The notes under the pieces are model-generated. The model was not told the DNA's origin, made no database searches, and saw nothing but the letters and a program-made list of their open reading frames with translations. From positions 639,744-703,743 of the forward strand of contig CAVTSA010000013.1 of assembly GCA_963737225.1 (NCBI GenBank): a stretch of DNA of 64,000 nt, given 5' to 3'. This document shows positions 1-7,602 of this stretch, in pieces. The position numbers and the translations under genes are program-made. Origin of the DNA: CAVTSA01 sp963737225 (lineage in GTDB: Bacteria; Chloroflexota; Dormibacteria; Dormibacterales; Dormibacteraceae). Every line of letters starts with the position of its first letter. Position 1 is the stretch's first letter.

Positions 1-782
1 TGACTGCACTTGGCTTCGGACTTGCCGGCCCTGCTCCTGAAGCGACGGTCCTGGCCGCTGCCCAGGCGGCGGAGCAGGCGGGCTATCGCACCTTCTGGCT
101 CAACCACCCGCCGACCTACGACGCGCTGCCCAAGCTCGGCCGTGTCGCGCGTGCCGTCCCGATCGCGGTCGCGACCGGGGTGATCCCGATCTCGGCGCGC
201 ACGCCCGGCTCCATCCTGGAGGGGATGGGGGAGGCGGGGCTGCCCGCCGACCGGTTCCGGCTCGGGATCGGCAGCGGATTTGGACCGGAACCCCTGGGAC
301 GGGTGCGGGAGGCGATCCCGGAGCTGCGAGCCGGGACCTCCGCCGAGGTGGTCCTGGCCGCGCTTCGCCCCCGCATGTGCGCCCTGGTGGGCCAGCTGGC
401 GGACGCGGTCCTGCTGTCCCAGCTCACCCCCGAAGGAGGGCGGGAGCGCATCCGGCAGGTGCACGAGGCGGCGGACCAGGCGGGACGCCCGCGTCCCCGC
501 ATCTACGTCTACGTTCGCACCGCGCTCGGTGCGCCGGGGATCGCGGCCCTCGAGCAAGAGGCGGAGGGCTACACGAAGATCCCCGTCTACGCAGCGTCCT
601 ACCGGGCGCTGGGCACCGGGCCGCTCGACGCCGCCGTCCGCGCCACCACCCCGGAGCAGGTGCGGGCGGGCCTCGCCGGCTGGGCGGGGCTCGCCGACGA
701 GGTGGTGATCCGCGCCATCACCGCGGACGACGCGCCCGACGACGTGCTGGCGATCCTGGAGGCGGCGCGCGGTACGTTTTGA
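1..782 (+). CDS. LLM-class flavin-dependent oxidoreductase (first base of start codon missing)
   Basis: Reading begins at base 3 (TALGFGLAG...). Bases 1-2 are TG, so the start codon lost only its first base to the window edge and the protein is essentially complete (about 259 aa). The sequence has the look of the luciferase-like monooxygenase family: a first beta strand near the N-terminus, the AEQAGY(R)TFW segment, and the LGIGSGF motif of the (beta/alpha)8 barrel near residue 90. Members reduce or oxidise small substrates with F420 or FMN in the cytoplasm. The substrate cannot be told. Hairpins at 783-801 and 800-819 follow the stop codon and precede the next gene. Confidence 0.8.
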   Translation, partial: TALGFGLAGPAPEATVLAAAQAAEQAGYRTFWLNHPPTYDALPKLGRVARAVPIAVATGVIPISARTPGSILEGMGEAGLPADRFRLGIGSGFGPEPLGRVREAIPELRAGTSAEVVLAALRPRMCALVGQLADAVLLSQLTPEGGRERIRQVHEAADQAGRPRPRIYVYVRTALGAPGIAALEQEAEGYTKIPVYAASYRALGTGPLDAAVRATTPEQVRAGLAGWAGLADEVVIRAITADDAPDDVLAILEAARGTF

Positions 783-858
783 GGCGCGTAATCGAGCGCC
801 CCGCGGTGAAGGCCGCGGGCGGTGACGGAAGAAGCGTGAGCTGACTGGAGGTATCCCG

Positions 859-2598
859 ATGGCGGTGGTCGGCACCGATGTGGTCGTCCAGACCGAGTTC
901 GACGTCCCGGTCACGATGCGCGACGGCACGGTCCTGCGCGCGAACGTGTACCGACCCGCGGGAGAGGGGCGGTGGCCGGTTCTCCTCACTCGACTCCCGT
1001 ACGGCAAGGACCTGCCGGGGTCGTCCGCGTTCTTCGACCCGATCCAGGCGGCCCGGCGCGGGTATGTCGTGGTCATCCAGGACACGCGCGGGCGGTTCCG
1101 CTCCGACGGCGACTGGTATCCGTTCGCCGCCGAGCGGGAGGACGGTCACGACACGGTTGCATGGGCGGCCGCACTGCCGTACGGGACCGGCGACGTCGGG
1201 ATGTACGGGGGCTCCTACTTCGGGTTCACCCAGTGGGCGGCGGCGGGCGAACAGCCGCCGGGGCTCCGGACGCTGGCTCCGATGATCACCTGGCGGCATC
1301 CGGACAACGGGTTGGTGACCCGCGGCGGGGCGCTCGAGCTGGGGACCGCGGAGTCCTGGAATCTCATGATGGGAGCGGACGTGTTGGTCCGGCAGCATCG
1401 GGGCGACCCCCAGGCGCTCGGCGTGGCGCTCAACGGCCTCCTCGACGAGATCGACGCGCTGGGCCGGTCGGGGTACTGGCGGCTGCCGCTGCGGGGAGGA
1501 ACCGCGGTCGCGCGCACCGGGGTGGCGCCGTACTTCGAGGACCTGGTCTCAAGCGATCCCGAGACGGATCGCAGGGTGGACGCCATCACGACCCAGGTGG
1601 GAGTGGTGGAGCGGGTCGACCTGCCCACGTTCTCGGTCGGCGGGTGGTACGACATCTTCCTCCAGGACACGCTCGAGAGCTACAACGTCGAGGCCGCCCG
1701 AGGCCGGCCGGCGCGGGTTCTGATCGGCCCCTGGAGCCACGGCGGGATGATGAACCCGATCGGCGAGCGCAACTTCGGCTTCGGCGCGCAGGCGGCGCTC
1801 ATCGACCGGCGCATGGACCTCCAGTCGATGCACCTGCGCTGGTTCGACCACTGGCTGCACGGACGGGACACCGGCATGCTGCGGGAGCCGCCGATCCAGA
1901 TCTTCGTGATGGGGATCGACCGGTGGCGCTCGGAGCACGAGTGGCCGCTTCGCCGCGCCGTGGTCACGCCCCACTACCTGCACGCGGAGGGTGCTCTCGA
2001 CCGCGAGGAGCCGGTCGCCGGCGAGGCTGCCGGGCACTTCGACTACGACCCCGCCAACCCGGTGCCGCCGGTCGGAGGCGCGCTGTTGATGACCGCCGAC
2101 TTCCCCGCCGGCCCTCGCGACCAGCGGCGGATCGAGGCGCGGGACGACGTGCTGGTCTACACGTCGGCGGTGCTGGAGCAGGACGTGGAGGTCACCGGTC
2201 CCGTGACGGCCAACATCTGGCTTTCCACGTCGGCGCCGGATACGGACGTGGTCGTCCGTCTCTGCGACGTGCTGCCGGACGGGACCTCGTACAACCTGAC
2301 CGACGGCATCCTGCGCGGCCGGTATCGAGACGCCGACCGTGGCGAGCCTCCGTCCCTGCTCACCCCGGGAGAAGCGGTCGAGTTCCGGGTCGACCTCTGG
2401 TCCACCAGCAACGTGTTCCTGAAGGGGCATCGGATCCGGGTCCACGTGACGTCCTCCAGCTTCCCCCGCTGGGATCGCAACCCCAACACCGGACACGAGC
2501 CGTTTGCGGACGCCGAGCTGGCGATCGCCCACCAGACGGTGCTGCACGACCAGGCTCACCCCTCGCGGATCCTGCTCCCGGTGGTGCCCCCCTCCTGA
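859..2598 (+). CDS. CocE/NonD-family alpha/beta hydrolase (peptidase S15-like)
   Basis: 579 aa. The start ATG follows a GGAGG ribosome site. An N-terminal alpha/beta-hydrolase domain (about 15-300) is followed by a C-terminal jelly-roll domain of the X-Pro dipeptidyl-peptidase type (about 330-575). The nucleophile motif is GGSYFG (Ser119). By comparison with cocaine esterase, Asp265 (in WYDIF) and His294 (in IGPWSHGG) complete the triad. Family members hydrolyse esters, amides or acyl-peptides; the substrate here is unknown. No signal peptide is visible, so it is probably cytoplasmic. A paired-palindrome element lies just after the stop. Confidence 0.88.
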   Translation: MAVVGTDVVVQTEFDVPVTMRDGTVLRANVYRPAGEGRWPVLLTRLPYGKDLPGSSAFFDPIQAARRGYVVVIQDTRGRFRSDGDWYPFAAEREDGHDTVAWAAALPYGTGDVGMYGGSYFGFTQWAAAGEQPPGLRTLAPMITWRHPDNGLVTRGGALELGTAESWNLMMGADVLVRQHRGDPQALGVALNGLLDEIDALGRSGYWRLPLRGGTAVARTGVAPYFEDLVSSDPETDRRVDAITTQVGVVERVDLPTFSVGGWYDIFLQDTLESYNVEAARGRPARVLIGPWSHGGMMNPIGERNFGFGAQAALIDRRMDLQSMHLRWFDHWLHGRDTGMLREPPIQIFVMGIDRWRSEHEWPLRRAVVTPHYLHAEGALDREEPVAGEAAGHFDYDPANPVPPVGGALLMTADFPAGPRDQRRIEARDDVLVYTSAVLEQDVEVTGPVTANIWLSTSAPDTDVVVRLCDVLPDGTSYNLTDGILRGRYRDADRGEPPSLLTPGEAVEFRVDLWSTSNVFLKGHRIRVHVTSSSFPRWDRNPNTGHEPFADAELAIAHQTVLHDQAHPSRILLPVVPPS

Positions 2599-2607
2599 AC
2601 CATTCCG

Positions 2608-2667
2608 CCGTCTGCTCGCGGATGGGCCCTCGACCGACGCGGGTAGGACCCTCCTGCGAGCGGACGG
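2608..2667. repeat. Paired-palindrome element 1 (42-bp spacing)
   Basis: Two copies of the near-palindrome CCGTCYGCTCGCGGAYGG, read on opposite strands, are centred at 2616.5 and 2658.5, exactly 42 bp apart. Arms 2606-2630 and 2645-2669 can also fold into one long imperfect hairpin with a loop of about 14 nt. It lies between the CocE hydrolase and the GbsR promoter. No T-tract follows. Confidence 0.7.
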
Positions 2668-2683
2668 CGCCTTTGCTCACTCG

Positions 2684-2731
2684 TTGACGCTCTGTCGCGT
2701 GATTCGCGCTATATTCAGAATGTGCTGAATA
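2684..2731 (+). promoter_or_regulatory. gbsR promoter with overlapping operator
   Basis: A -35 TTGACG (2684-2689) and a -10 TATATT (2710-2715) are separated by 20 bp, which is long. The start codon lies only 6 nt after the -10, so the transcript is probably leaderless. A perfect inverted repeat TATTCAG-N6-CTGAATA (2712-2731) covers the -10 and the start codon. This suggests that the regulator represses its own operon. Confidence 0.6.
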
Positions 2732-3195
2732 AACAGAACGACGAGGAACTGGCGGCGCAGCGGCAGCGGTTCGTCGACGATCTGGGCGCCTTCTTCGCCG
2801 GCTACGGCCTGACCGCGACGCTGGGCCGCATCCTCGCCCACCTGATGCTGCACGAGGGTCCGGCGTCGCTGGACGAGATCGCGGGCGACCTCGGCATCGC
2901 CAAGAGCGGCGCCAGCACGGCCGCCCGCCGGCTGGAGACCTTCGGCATGGTGCGGAGGGTGCACACGGCCGGCAGCCGCCGCGTGCTCTTCGAAGCCATT
3001 CCCAACGGCGAAGCGATGTTGAGCTTTGGCCTGCCGCAGCTCCGCCGTTTCGCGCGGACGCTGCGCGAGGGGGTCGAGGTGGCCGCTCCAGGGGCCCCCG
3101 CGCAGCGCGTCAAGAACCTGGCCGACACCATGGATCTCTACCTCGAGGTGGTTCAGACGGCCCTCGAGCGCATTCGGGAGGAACAGCGGTCATGA
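2722..3195 (+). CDS. GbsR/MarR-family winged-helix regulator
   Basis: 157 aa, GTG start. The winged-helix domain spans about residues 25-95 (ASLDEIAGDLGIAKSGAS is the recognition helix region; RRVHTAGSRR the wing), with a C-terminal helix for dimerisation. GbsR-type regulators are MarR relatives found beside ABC exporters. The stop overlaps the start of the ABC ATPase (ATGA), so translation is coupled. Its probable operator overlaps its own promoter. It probably senses a compound handled by the transporter; the ligand is unknown. Confidence 0.85.
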   Translation: MLNKQNDEELAAQRQRFVDDLGAFFAGYGLTATLGRILAHLMLHEGPASLDEIAGDLGIAKSGASTAARRLETFGMVRRVHTAGSRRVLFEAIPNGEAMLSFGLPQLRRFARTLREGVEVAAPGAPAQRVKNLADTMDLYLEVVQTALERIREEQRS

Positions 3196-4142
3196 CCAAC
3201 GCGATCGAGACGCGGGGCCTGACGAAGGACTACGGGATGAACCGCGGTCTCTTCGACCTCGACCTGGACATCGCCGAGGGCGAGGTCTTCGGCTACCTGG
3301 GCCCGAACGGCGCCGGGAAGACCACCACCATCAAGCTGGTGATGGGCTTCATCCACGCATCCCGGGGCGAGGCGCACGTGCTCGGCCTCGACTGCTGGCG
3401 CGACGCGGTCAAGGTGAAGCGCCTGGTCGGCTACCAGCCCGGCGAGCTGCCGCAGTTCGGTGGCCTTCGCGGCTCCGAGGTCGTGGCGATGCTGGAGGGG
3501 ATCCGCGGCTCGACCGACCACGCCCGCGTCGCGGACCTGGCGCAGCGCTTCGACCTCGACCTCGGCAGGCGGTACCGGCAGTACTCGCGAGGGAACAAGC
3601 AGAAGCTGGGCATCATCCTCGCCTTCGCGCACCGGCCCCGGGTGCTGATCCTGGACGAGCCCACCGGCGGCCTCGACCCGCTCAACCAGCAGACCTTCTA
3701 CGAGCTCATCGAGGAGGTGCGCGACGAGGGGGCGACCGTGTTTCTTTCGTCGCACATCCTCTCCGAGGTCCAGCGCATCTGCAAACGGGTCGGCATCATC
3801 CGGGACGGCCGCCTGGTCGAGATCGACGCGCTGGCCGACCTGCACCACCTCCGCTACCGGCACGTCGAGGTCGAGTACGGGGGCGCGATTCCGGAGGCGG
3901 CGGTGCGGGCGGTGCCGGGTATCGAGGACGTACGCGTGGACGGGAACCGTCTCACCGCGTCCGTGCACGGCTCGTTCGAAGCGTTCCTGAAGGCCGCCAG
4001 CGAGGGCACGATCACGAACCTGCTCTCCGAGGAGCCGTCGCTGGAAGACGTCTTCCTGGCCCGTTACCGCGAGCAGCCGGTGGAGGTGGCAGGAGCATCG
4101 CGTGAAGCTCCGCAGGCTTCGCTTCACGGGGGCCATAAATGA
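3192..4142 (+). CDS. ABC exporter ATP-binding protein
   Basis: 316 aa. The Walker A motif GPNGAGKTTT is near residue 37, the signature loop YSRGNKQ near 131 (a divergent LSGGQ), Walker B VLILDEPTGG near 152, and the H-loop serine/histidine pair SSHILSE near 190. A C-terminal extension of about 90 residues (DUF4162-like) is typical of drug or antibiotic exporters. ATGA overlaps with both neighbours (gbsR before, permease after) show a coupled operon. It energises the following membrane subunit. Cytoplasmic face of the membrane. Confidence 0.9.
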   Translation: MTNAIETRGLTKDYGMNRGLFDLDLDIAEGEVFGYLGPNGAGKTTTIKLVMGFIHASRGEAHVLGLDCWRDAVKVKRLVGYQPGELPQFGGLRGSEVVAMLEGIRGSTDHARVADLAQRFDLDLGRRYRQYSRGNKQKLGIILAFAHRPRVLILDEPTGGLDPLNQQTFYELIEEVRDEGATVFLSSHILSEVQRICKRVGIIRDGRLVEIDALADLHHLRYRHVEVEYGGAIPEAAVRAVPGIEDVRVDGNRLTASVHGSFEAFLKAASEGTITNLLSEEPSLEDVFLARYREQPVEVAGASREAPQASLHGGHK

Positions 4143-5773
4143 TGGTCCGCCTGCTCCTGCGTTCACACCGCACCGGCTTCCTGGTCGTCAGCGTCTTCGG
4201 GATGTTCGACGTGTTCATCAACACCGCCGCCTACGCACAGGTGGCGGGGCACACGGAGGCGGCGCGGCAAGCCTTCGCGGCGGCTACCGCGCCCCTGGCG
4301 ACCCAGCTGTCGTATCTGCTCCCGATCCCGACCCGGCTGGACACCGTCGGCGGGTACGTCCAGTGGCGCGGGTACCCCATCATCGCGATCGCGTTCGTGA
4401 TCTGGGCCGTCGTCGCCGGCAGCGGGCTGGTGCGGGGCGAGGAGGAGCGCGGCCTCACCGAGGTCTACCTGGCGAGCGGCATCGGCCGCGTCCGCTGGAC
4501 GGTGCTCCGCTCGCTCGGGTTCGCGGTGGCCGCAGCGTTGGCGTCCGTCCTCACCGAGCTCGTCGGGGGCGCGGGCATCGCCCTCGCCGGTCAGGCCGCC
4601 GGACAGCCTCTCTCGTGGAGCGCGCTGATCGGTGAGGGGGTCGTGCTCTGGGCGATCGGCCTCGCCGCCTTCGGCATCACGCTGGTGCTCTCGCAGCTGG
4701 TCCAGACGCGAGGTGGCGCGGCGGGTCTGAGCGCGATCGTGCTGGTCGTGCTGTTCTTCCTCAACTCCCTGTCGCGCACCGCCGCCGGCTGGCGCGGCGT
4801 CGCGCACATCTCGCCCTTCTTTCTGTTCGACCGGACCAACGTCCTGGTGCCCGGCGGGCGGTTCGACTGGGGGCCGACGATCGTTCTGGTCGCGATCGGC
4901 GTGGCCGGCATCGGCCTCGCCGCGCTCGCCTTTTCGGTCCGCGACCTCGGTGCCGCGATCGTGGGCCGCGTCGGCGGCTCGCGCCTCGACCGGCCGGCTC
5001 GCCGGGACGCCGCCCGCAACCCGCTGCTGCGGATTCCCATCCTCTCCAGCCTGTGGGAGCAGCGCTGGTCGCTGCTGGGCTGGATGGTGGGATCGTTCCT
5101 GCTGATGGCGCTCATCGGCGATATCGCCAAGTCGGGTGCGAGCCTGATCGAGCAGACGCCGTCGCTGAAGGTCTGGCTCCAGCCCGGCGTGGCGCCCTTC
5201 ACCGCCCTGGTCGCCGCCACCTGGGGCAGCCTGGTGGGTCTCGTCGTCGCCGGCTACGCGATCGTCGAGACCGCGCGCTGGGCCGGTCAGGACGGAAGCG
5301 GCCGTCTCGAGCTGACCCTTGCGGAGCCGATCTCGCGCTCGCGGGTGGTCCTGCAGCGCGCGGTCGAGCTGGCGCTGGGGGCGTTGCTGATCGCGGTGGC
5401 GGGCACGGTCGGACTGCTGGCCGCCGCCGCCGGCCAGCACGCGACGATCGACGGCCCGGTGTGGACGGCGACCTTCCTGCTCCTGCCCGTGGCCACGGCC
5501 TTTGGAGCGATCGGCGGCGCGATCTCCGCCTGGCTGCCGAGGTTCGCGATCGGCCTGGTCTCGGCGCTGGCAGTGGTGGCGTTCTTCATCGAGTTCCTGG
5601 GACCACTCTTCAAGTGGCCCTCCTGGGTGCTGAACCTCTCGGTCTTCCGGCTGTACGGCACGCCGCTCACGACGCCGATCTTCTGGAACGGGTTCTGGGC
5701 CCTGGTGGCGATCACCGTGGTCGGGTTCGGGGTCGCCGTGCTCGCCATGCAGCGGCGGGAGGTCGGCTCCTAG
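4139..5773 (+). CDS. ABC-2-type exporter permease
   Basis: 544 aa with about 12 hydrophobic segments in two six-helix halves. The first half begins FLVVSVFGMFDVFINTAAY and the second WSLLGWMVGSFLLMALIG (near residue 305). Extracytoplasmic loops lie near residues 35-75 and 330-360. This two-halves-in-one arrangement is known from polyketide/macrolide-type exporter permeases. It is coupled to the ATPase by an ATGA overlap and is last in the operon. The exported substrate cannot be predicted. Confidence 0.85.
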   Translation: MMVRLLLRSHRTGFLVVSVFGMFDVFINTAAYAQVAGHTEAARQAFAAATAPLATQLSYLLPIPTRLDTVGGYVQWRGYPIIAIAFVIWAVVAGSGLVRGEEERGLTEVYLASGIGRVRWTVLRSLGFAVAAALASVLTELVGGAGIALAGQAAGQPLSWSALIGEGVVLWAIGLAAFGITLVLSQLVQTRGGAAGLSAIVLVVLFFLNSLSRTAAGWRGVAHISPFFLFDRTNVLVPGGRFDWGPTIVLVAIGVAGIGLAALAFSVRDLGAAIVGRVGGSRLDRPARRDAARNPLLRIPILSSLWEQRWSLLGWMVGSFLLMALIGDIAKSGASLIEQTPSLKVWLQPGVAPFTALVAATWGSLVGLVVAGYAIVETARWAGQDGSGRLELTLAEPISRSRVVLQRAVELALGALLIAVAGTVGLLAAAAGQHATIDGPVWTATFLLLPVATAFGAIGGAISAWLPRFAIGLVSALAVVAFFIEFLGPLFKWPSWVLNLSVFRLYGTPLTTPIFWNGFWALVAITVVGFGVAVLAMQRREVGS

Positions 5774-5863
5774 CTCGGCCGCGAAGGCCCCGTTGATGCA
5801 CCACCGGGGGTGCCGTTGCTTTAGGGCAAACCGTGGTCGCGCCGGGTGCTCGCACCTTGGGTC

Positions 5864-5919
5864 GTTTCTGCAGCAACCGTCGCTATCTCCGACCCGGAAA
5901 GAGCGGAATGTGCAGAAAC
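5864..5919. repeat. Paired-palindrome element 2 (42-bp spacing)
   Basis: Near-palindrome GTTTCTGCAGCAAC is centred at 5870.5. Its inverted, partly decayed copy GAATGTGCAGAAAC is centred at 5912.5, again 42 bp away. The outer arms GGGTCGTTTCTGCA and TGCAGAAACGGCCC can pair. It lies between the ABC permease and the ArsR promoter. The rest of 5774-5933 holds no gene; a lone TTGATGCACCA at 5793-5803 resembles the palindrome of elements 6-8. Confidence 0.6.
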
Positions 5920-5933
5920 GGCCCTGAGGCTGT

Positions 5934-5989
5934 TTGACATGCAACCAGACGGCTGCCTAATATCATTGGCAACTGATGGGTTGCATGTC
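5934..5989 (+). promoter_or_regulatory. arsR promoter with flanking 11-bp inverted repeat
   Basis: TTGACA (5934-5939), an 18-bp spacer and TAATAT (5958-5963) form a near-consensus promoter. A perfect inverted repeat GACATGCAACC (5936-5946) / GGTTGCATGTC (5979-5989) starts inside the -35 and ends downstream of +1. The arm centres are 43 bp apart. This is a likely autoregulatory operator. Translation starts at 6001 after GGGGTAGG. Confidence 0.75.
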
Positions 5990-6000
5990 CGGGGTAGGCC

Positions 6001-6771
6001 ATGAATGACGTCTTCCGAGCGCTGTCGGACCCCAGCCGGCGTGGCCTGCTCGACCGCCTGAACGCTCGCAACGGTCAGACGCTGCGCGAGCTGACGGCCG
6101 GGCTCGGGATGTCCCGCCAGTCGGTGAGCAAGCACCTCGATGTGCTCGAAGCAGCCAACCTGGTCACCACCGTCCGGCGGGGTCGGGAGAAGCTGCACTA
6201 CCTCAACGCCGAACCCATCGAGGCCATCGGCCGGCGCTGGATCGCGCGCTACCACGCAGCGCGCGTGAGCGCGCTCGCCGACCTCAAGTCCGCTCTGGAG
6301 GAGACCGCGGTGACCCACCCCGAGTTCGTCTACACGACCTACATCAAGACCACGCAGGAACGCCTGTGGCAGGCACTTACCGACCCCGCGTTCACCAAGC
6401 AGTACTGGGGCGCGGAGCTCCTGTCGGACTGGAACGTGGGCTCTCCCGTGACCTGGATCTACGGGGGGGTGACCGTCGAAGATCCGGAGCAGGTGGTCCT
6501 GGAGGCCGATCCGCCCCGCCGCCTCGCCTACACCTGGCAGACGATCACGCCCGAATTCGCACGCGTGGTCGGATTCACCCAGGAATATCAGCGGAAGGTC
6601 GCCGCCGAGCCGCGTTCCCGGGTCGCGTTCGACCTCGAGCCGGTGGACGGCCTGGTCCGGCTCACTGTGGTCCACGACGGGTTCCCCGAGGACAGCGAGG
6701 TCCTGAAGAGCATCAGCGGTGGCTGGCCGATGATCCTCTCCGGGCTCAAGACCTTTCTCGAAACCCGGTAA
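6001..6771 (+). CDS. ArsR-type HTH fused to an SRPBCC (AHSA1-like) domain
   Basis: 256 aa. Residues 1-95 are an ArsR/SmtB winged helix (FRALSDPSRRGLLDRL; recognition helix MSRQSVSKHLDVLE; wing RRGREKLHYLN). It has no metal-binding cysteines of the classic type. Residues about 107-256 form an SRPBCC/AHSA1 fold (VYTTYIKTTQERLWQALTDP; final helix GGWPMILSGLKTFLETR), a hydrophobic-cavity domain. The fusion suggests direct ligand sensing by the SRPBCC half. The gene has its own strong promoter with a flanking inverted repeat. The ligand is unknown. Confidence 0.9.
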   Translation: MNDVFRALSDPSRRGLLDRLNARNGQTLRELTAGLGMSRQSVSKHLDVLEAANLVTTVRRGREKLHYLNAEPIEAIGRRWIARYHAARVSALADLKSALEETAVTHPEFVYTTYIKTTQERLWQALTDPAFTKQYWGAELLSDWNVGSPVTWIYGGVTVEDPEQVVLEADPPRRLAYTWQTITPEFARVVGFTQEYQRKVAAEPRSRVAFDLEPVDGLVRLTVVHDGFPEDSEVLKSISGGWPMILSGLKTFLETR

Positions 6772-6981
6772 CCAGCGCCGCTTCCCGGCAATGCGGCCCA
6801 AAACACCGCCCGGAAGGCCCTGGTTGTGGGAAACGGCCCATCCTGGCATGGCGGCCTTTCGCCGGCTCCCAGCAGCCCTGAGTACCGGCGCTCGAGTTCG
6901 TCGAATCGAGGCCCGAAACTGACCGCGAAGGGCTCCAGGATGTGTGCTGTACCCCGGCAACCGGCACCTGAGGAGGCTGAC

Positions 6982-7491
6982 ATGGCCACCGTCACCACCG
7001 ACGAGCGAGAAGACCTGCTGGACACCCTCGCCACGCACCGCGGGTTCCTGCGCTACACCGTCCGCGGCCTGACCCCGGAGCAGCTTGGCCGCCGGACGAC
7101 GGTCAGCGAGCTGTGCCTGGGCGGCATCATCAAGCACGTCACCGCCATGGAGCGCCAGTGGGCCGGCTTCATCGTGAAGGGCGCGCCCGAGGGGATCTTC
7201 GACGAGGCGATGATCAAGGAGTACAGCCGCCAGTTCCAGGTCGAGGACGGCGACACGGTCGACAGCTTGCTTGCCGATTACGACGCTGCCGCGCGGGCCA
7301 CCGACGAGCTGATCCGGTCCGTCCCCGATCTCGGCGCCTCCCGGCCCCTGCCGCCCGCCCCCTGGTTCAAGCCCGGGGCGCGGTGGTCCGCCCGGCGGGC
7401 GATCCTCCACATCCTCGCCGAGTTCTCCCAGCACGCGGGACATGCCGACATCATCCGCGAGGCTCTCGACGGTCAGAAGACGATGGGGTGA
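6982..7491 (+). CDS. DinB-family protein
   Basis: 169 aa. I chose ATG 6982 because GAGGAGG lies just before it; the upstream open frame back to 6826 is low-complexity. The four-helix DinB/YfiT-like fold is indicated by the N-terminal helix (LLDTLATHRGFLRYTVRGL), a central histidine (GGIIKHVTAMERQW) and a C-terminal AEFSQHAGHADIIRE with two histidines. These are the three His positions that bind metal in this superfamily. Members include bacillithiol/mycothiol-dependent transferases. The activity here is unknown. Confidence 0.85.
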   Translation: MATVTTDEREDLLDTLATHRGFLRYTVRGLTPEQLGRRTTVSELCLGGIIKHVTAMERQWAGFIVKGAPEGIFDEAMIKEYSRQFQVEDGDTVDSLLADYDAAARATDELIRSVPDLGASRPLPPAPWFKPGARWSARRAILHILAEFSQHAGHADIIREALDGQKTMG

Positions 7492-7515
7492 GGCCGGCCC
7501 GAGTCCCCCGGGATC

Positions 7516-7589
7516 GGCGCGTGGGGGAGGGCTTGTCGAGCACTCCCTCACCCCGCGCCGGGCGAAAAGGCTGACCCGGGGGTCAGGCC
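7516..7589. terminator. Terminator region between two convergent genes
   Basis: An inverted repeat at 7516-7559 (GGCGCG...GGGGGAGGG with CTCCCTCACCCCGCGCC) can stop transcripts from either side. A second hairpin GGCTGACCC / GGGTCAGGCC (7569-7589) is followed on the minus strand by TTTT (7568-7565), an intrinsic terminator for the minus-strand CHAP gene. Confidence 0.6.
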
Positions 7590-7602
7590 AGGCGCTCGCC
7601 GC

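Noticed and set aside
4163..5944. Very long minus-strand frames opposite the ABC permease, kinase, leuS and lon
   Set aside because: Typical of high-GC antisense frames: Arg/Gly/Asp/His-rich, no motifs, and overlapped by well-recognised genes.
6779..6836. TTCCCGGCAA and TTGTGGGAAA near 6786/6828 as a decayed 42-bp element
   Set aside because: Only 7 of 12 positions match between the halves; too weak to count.
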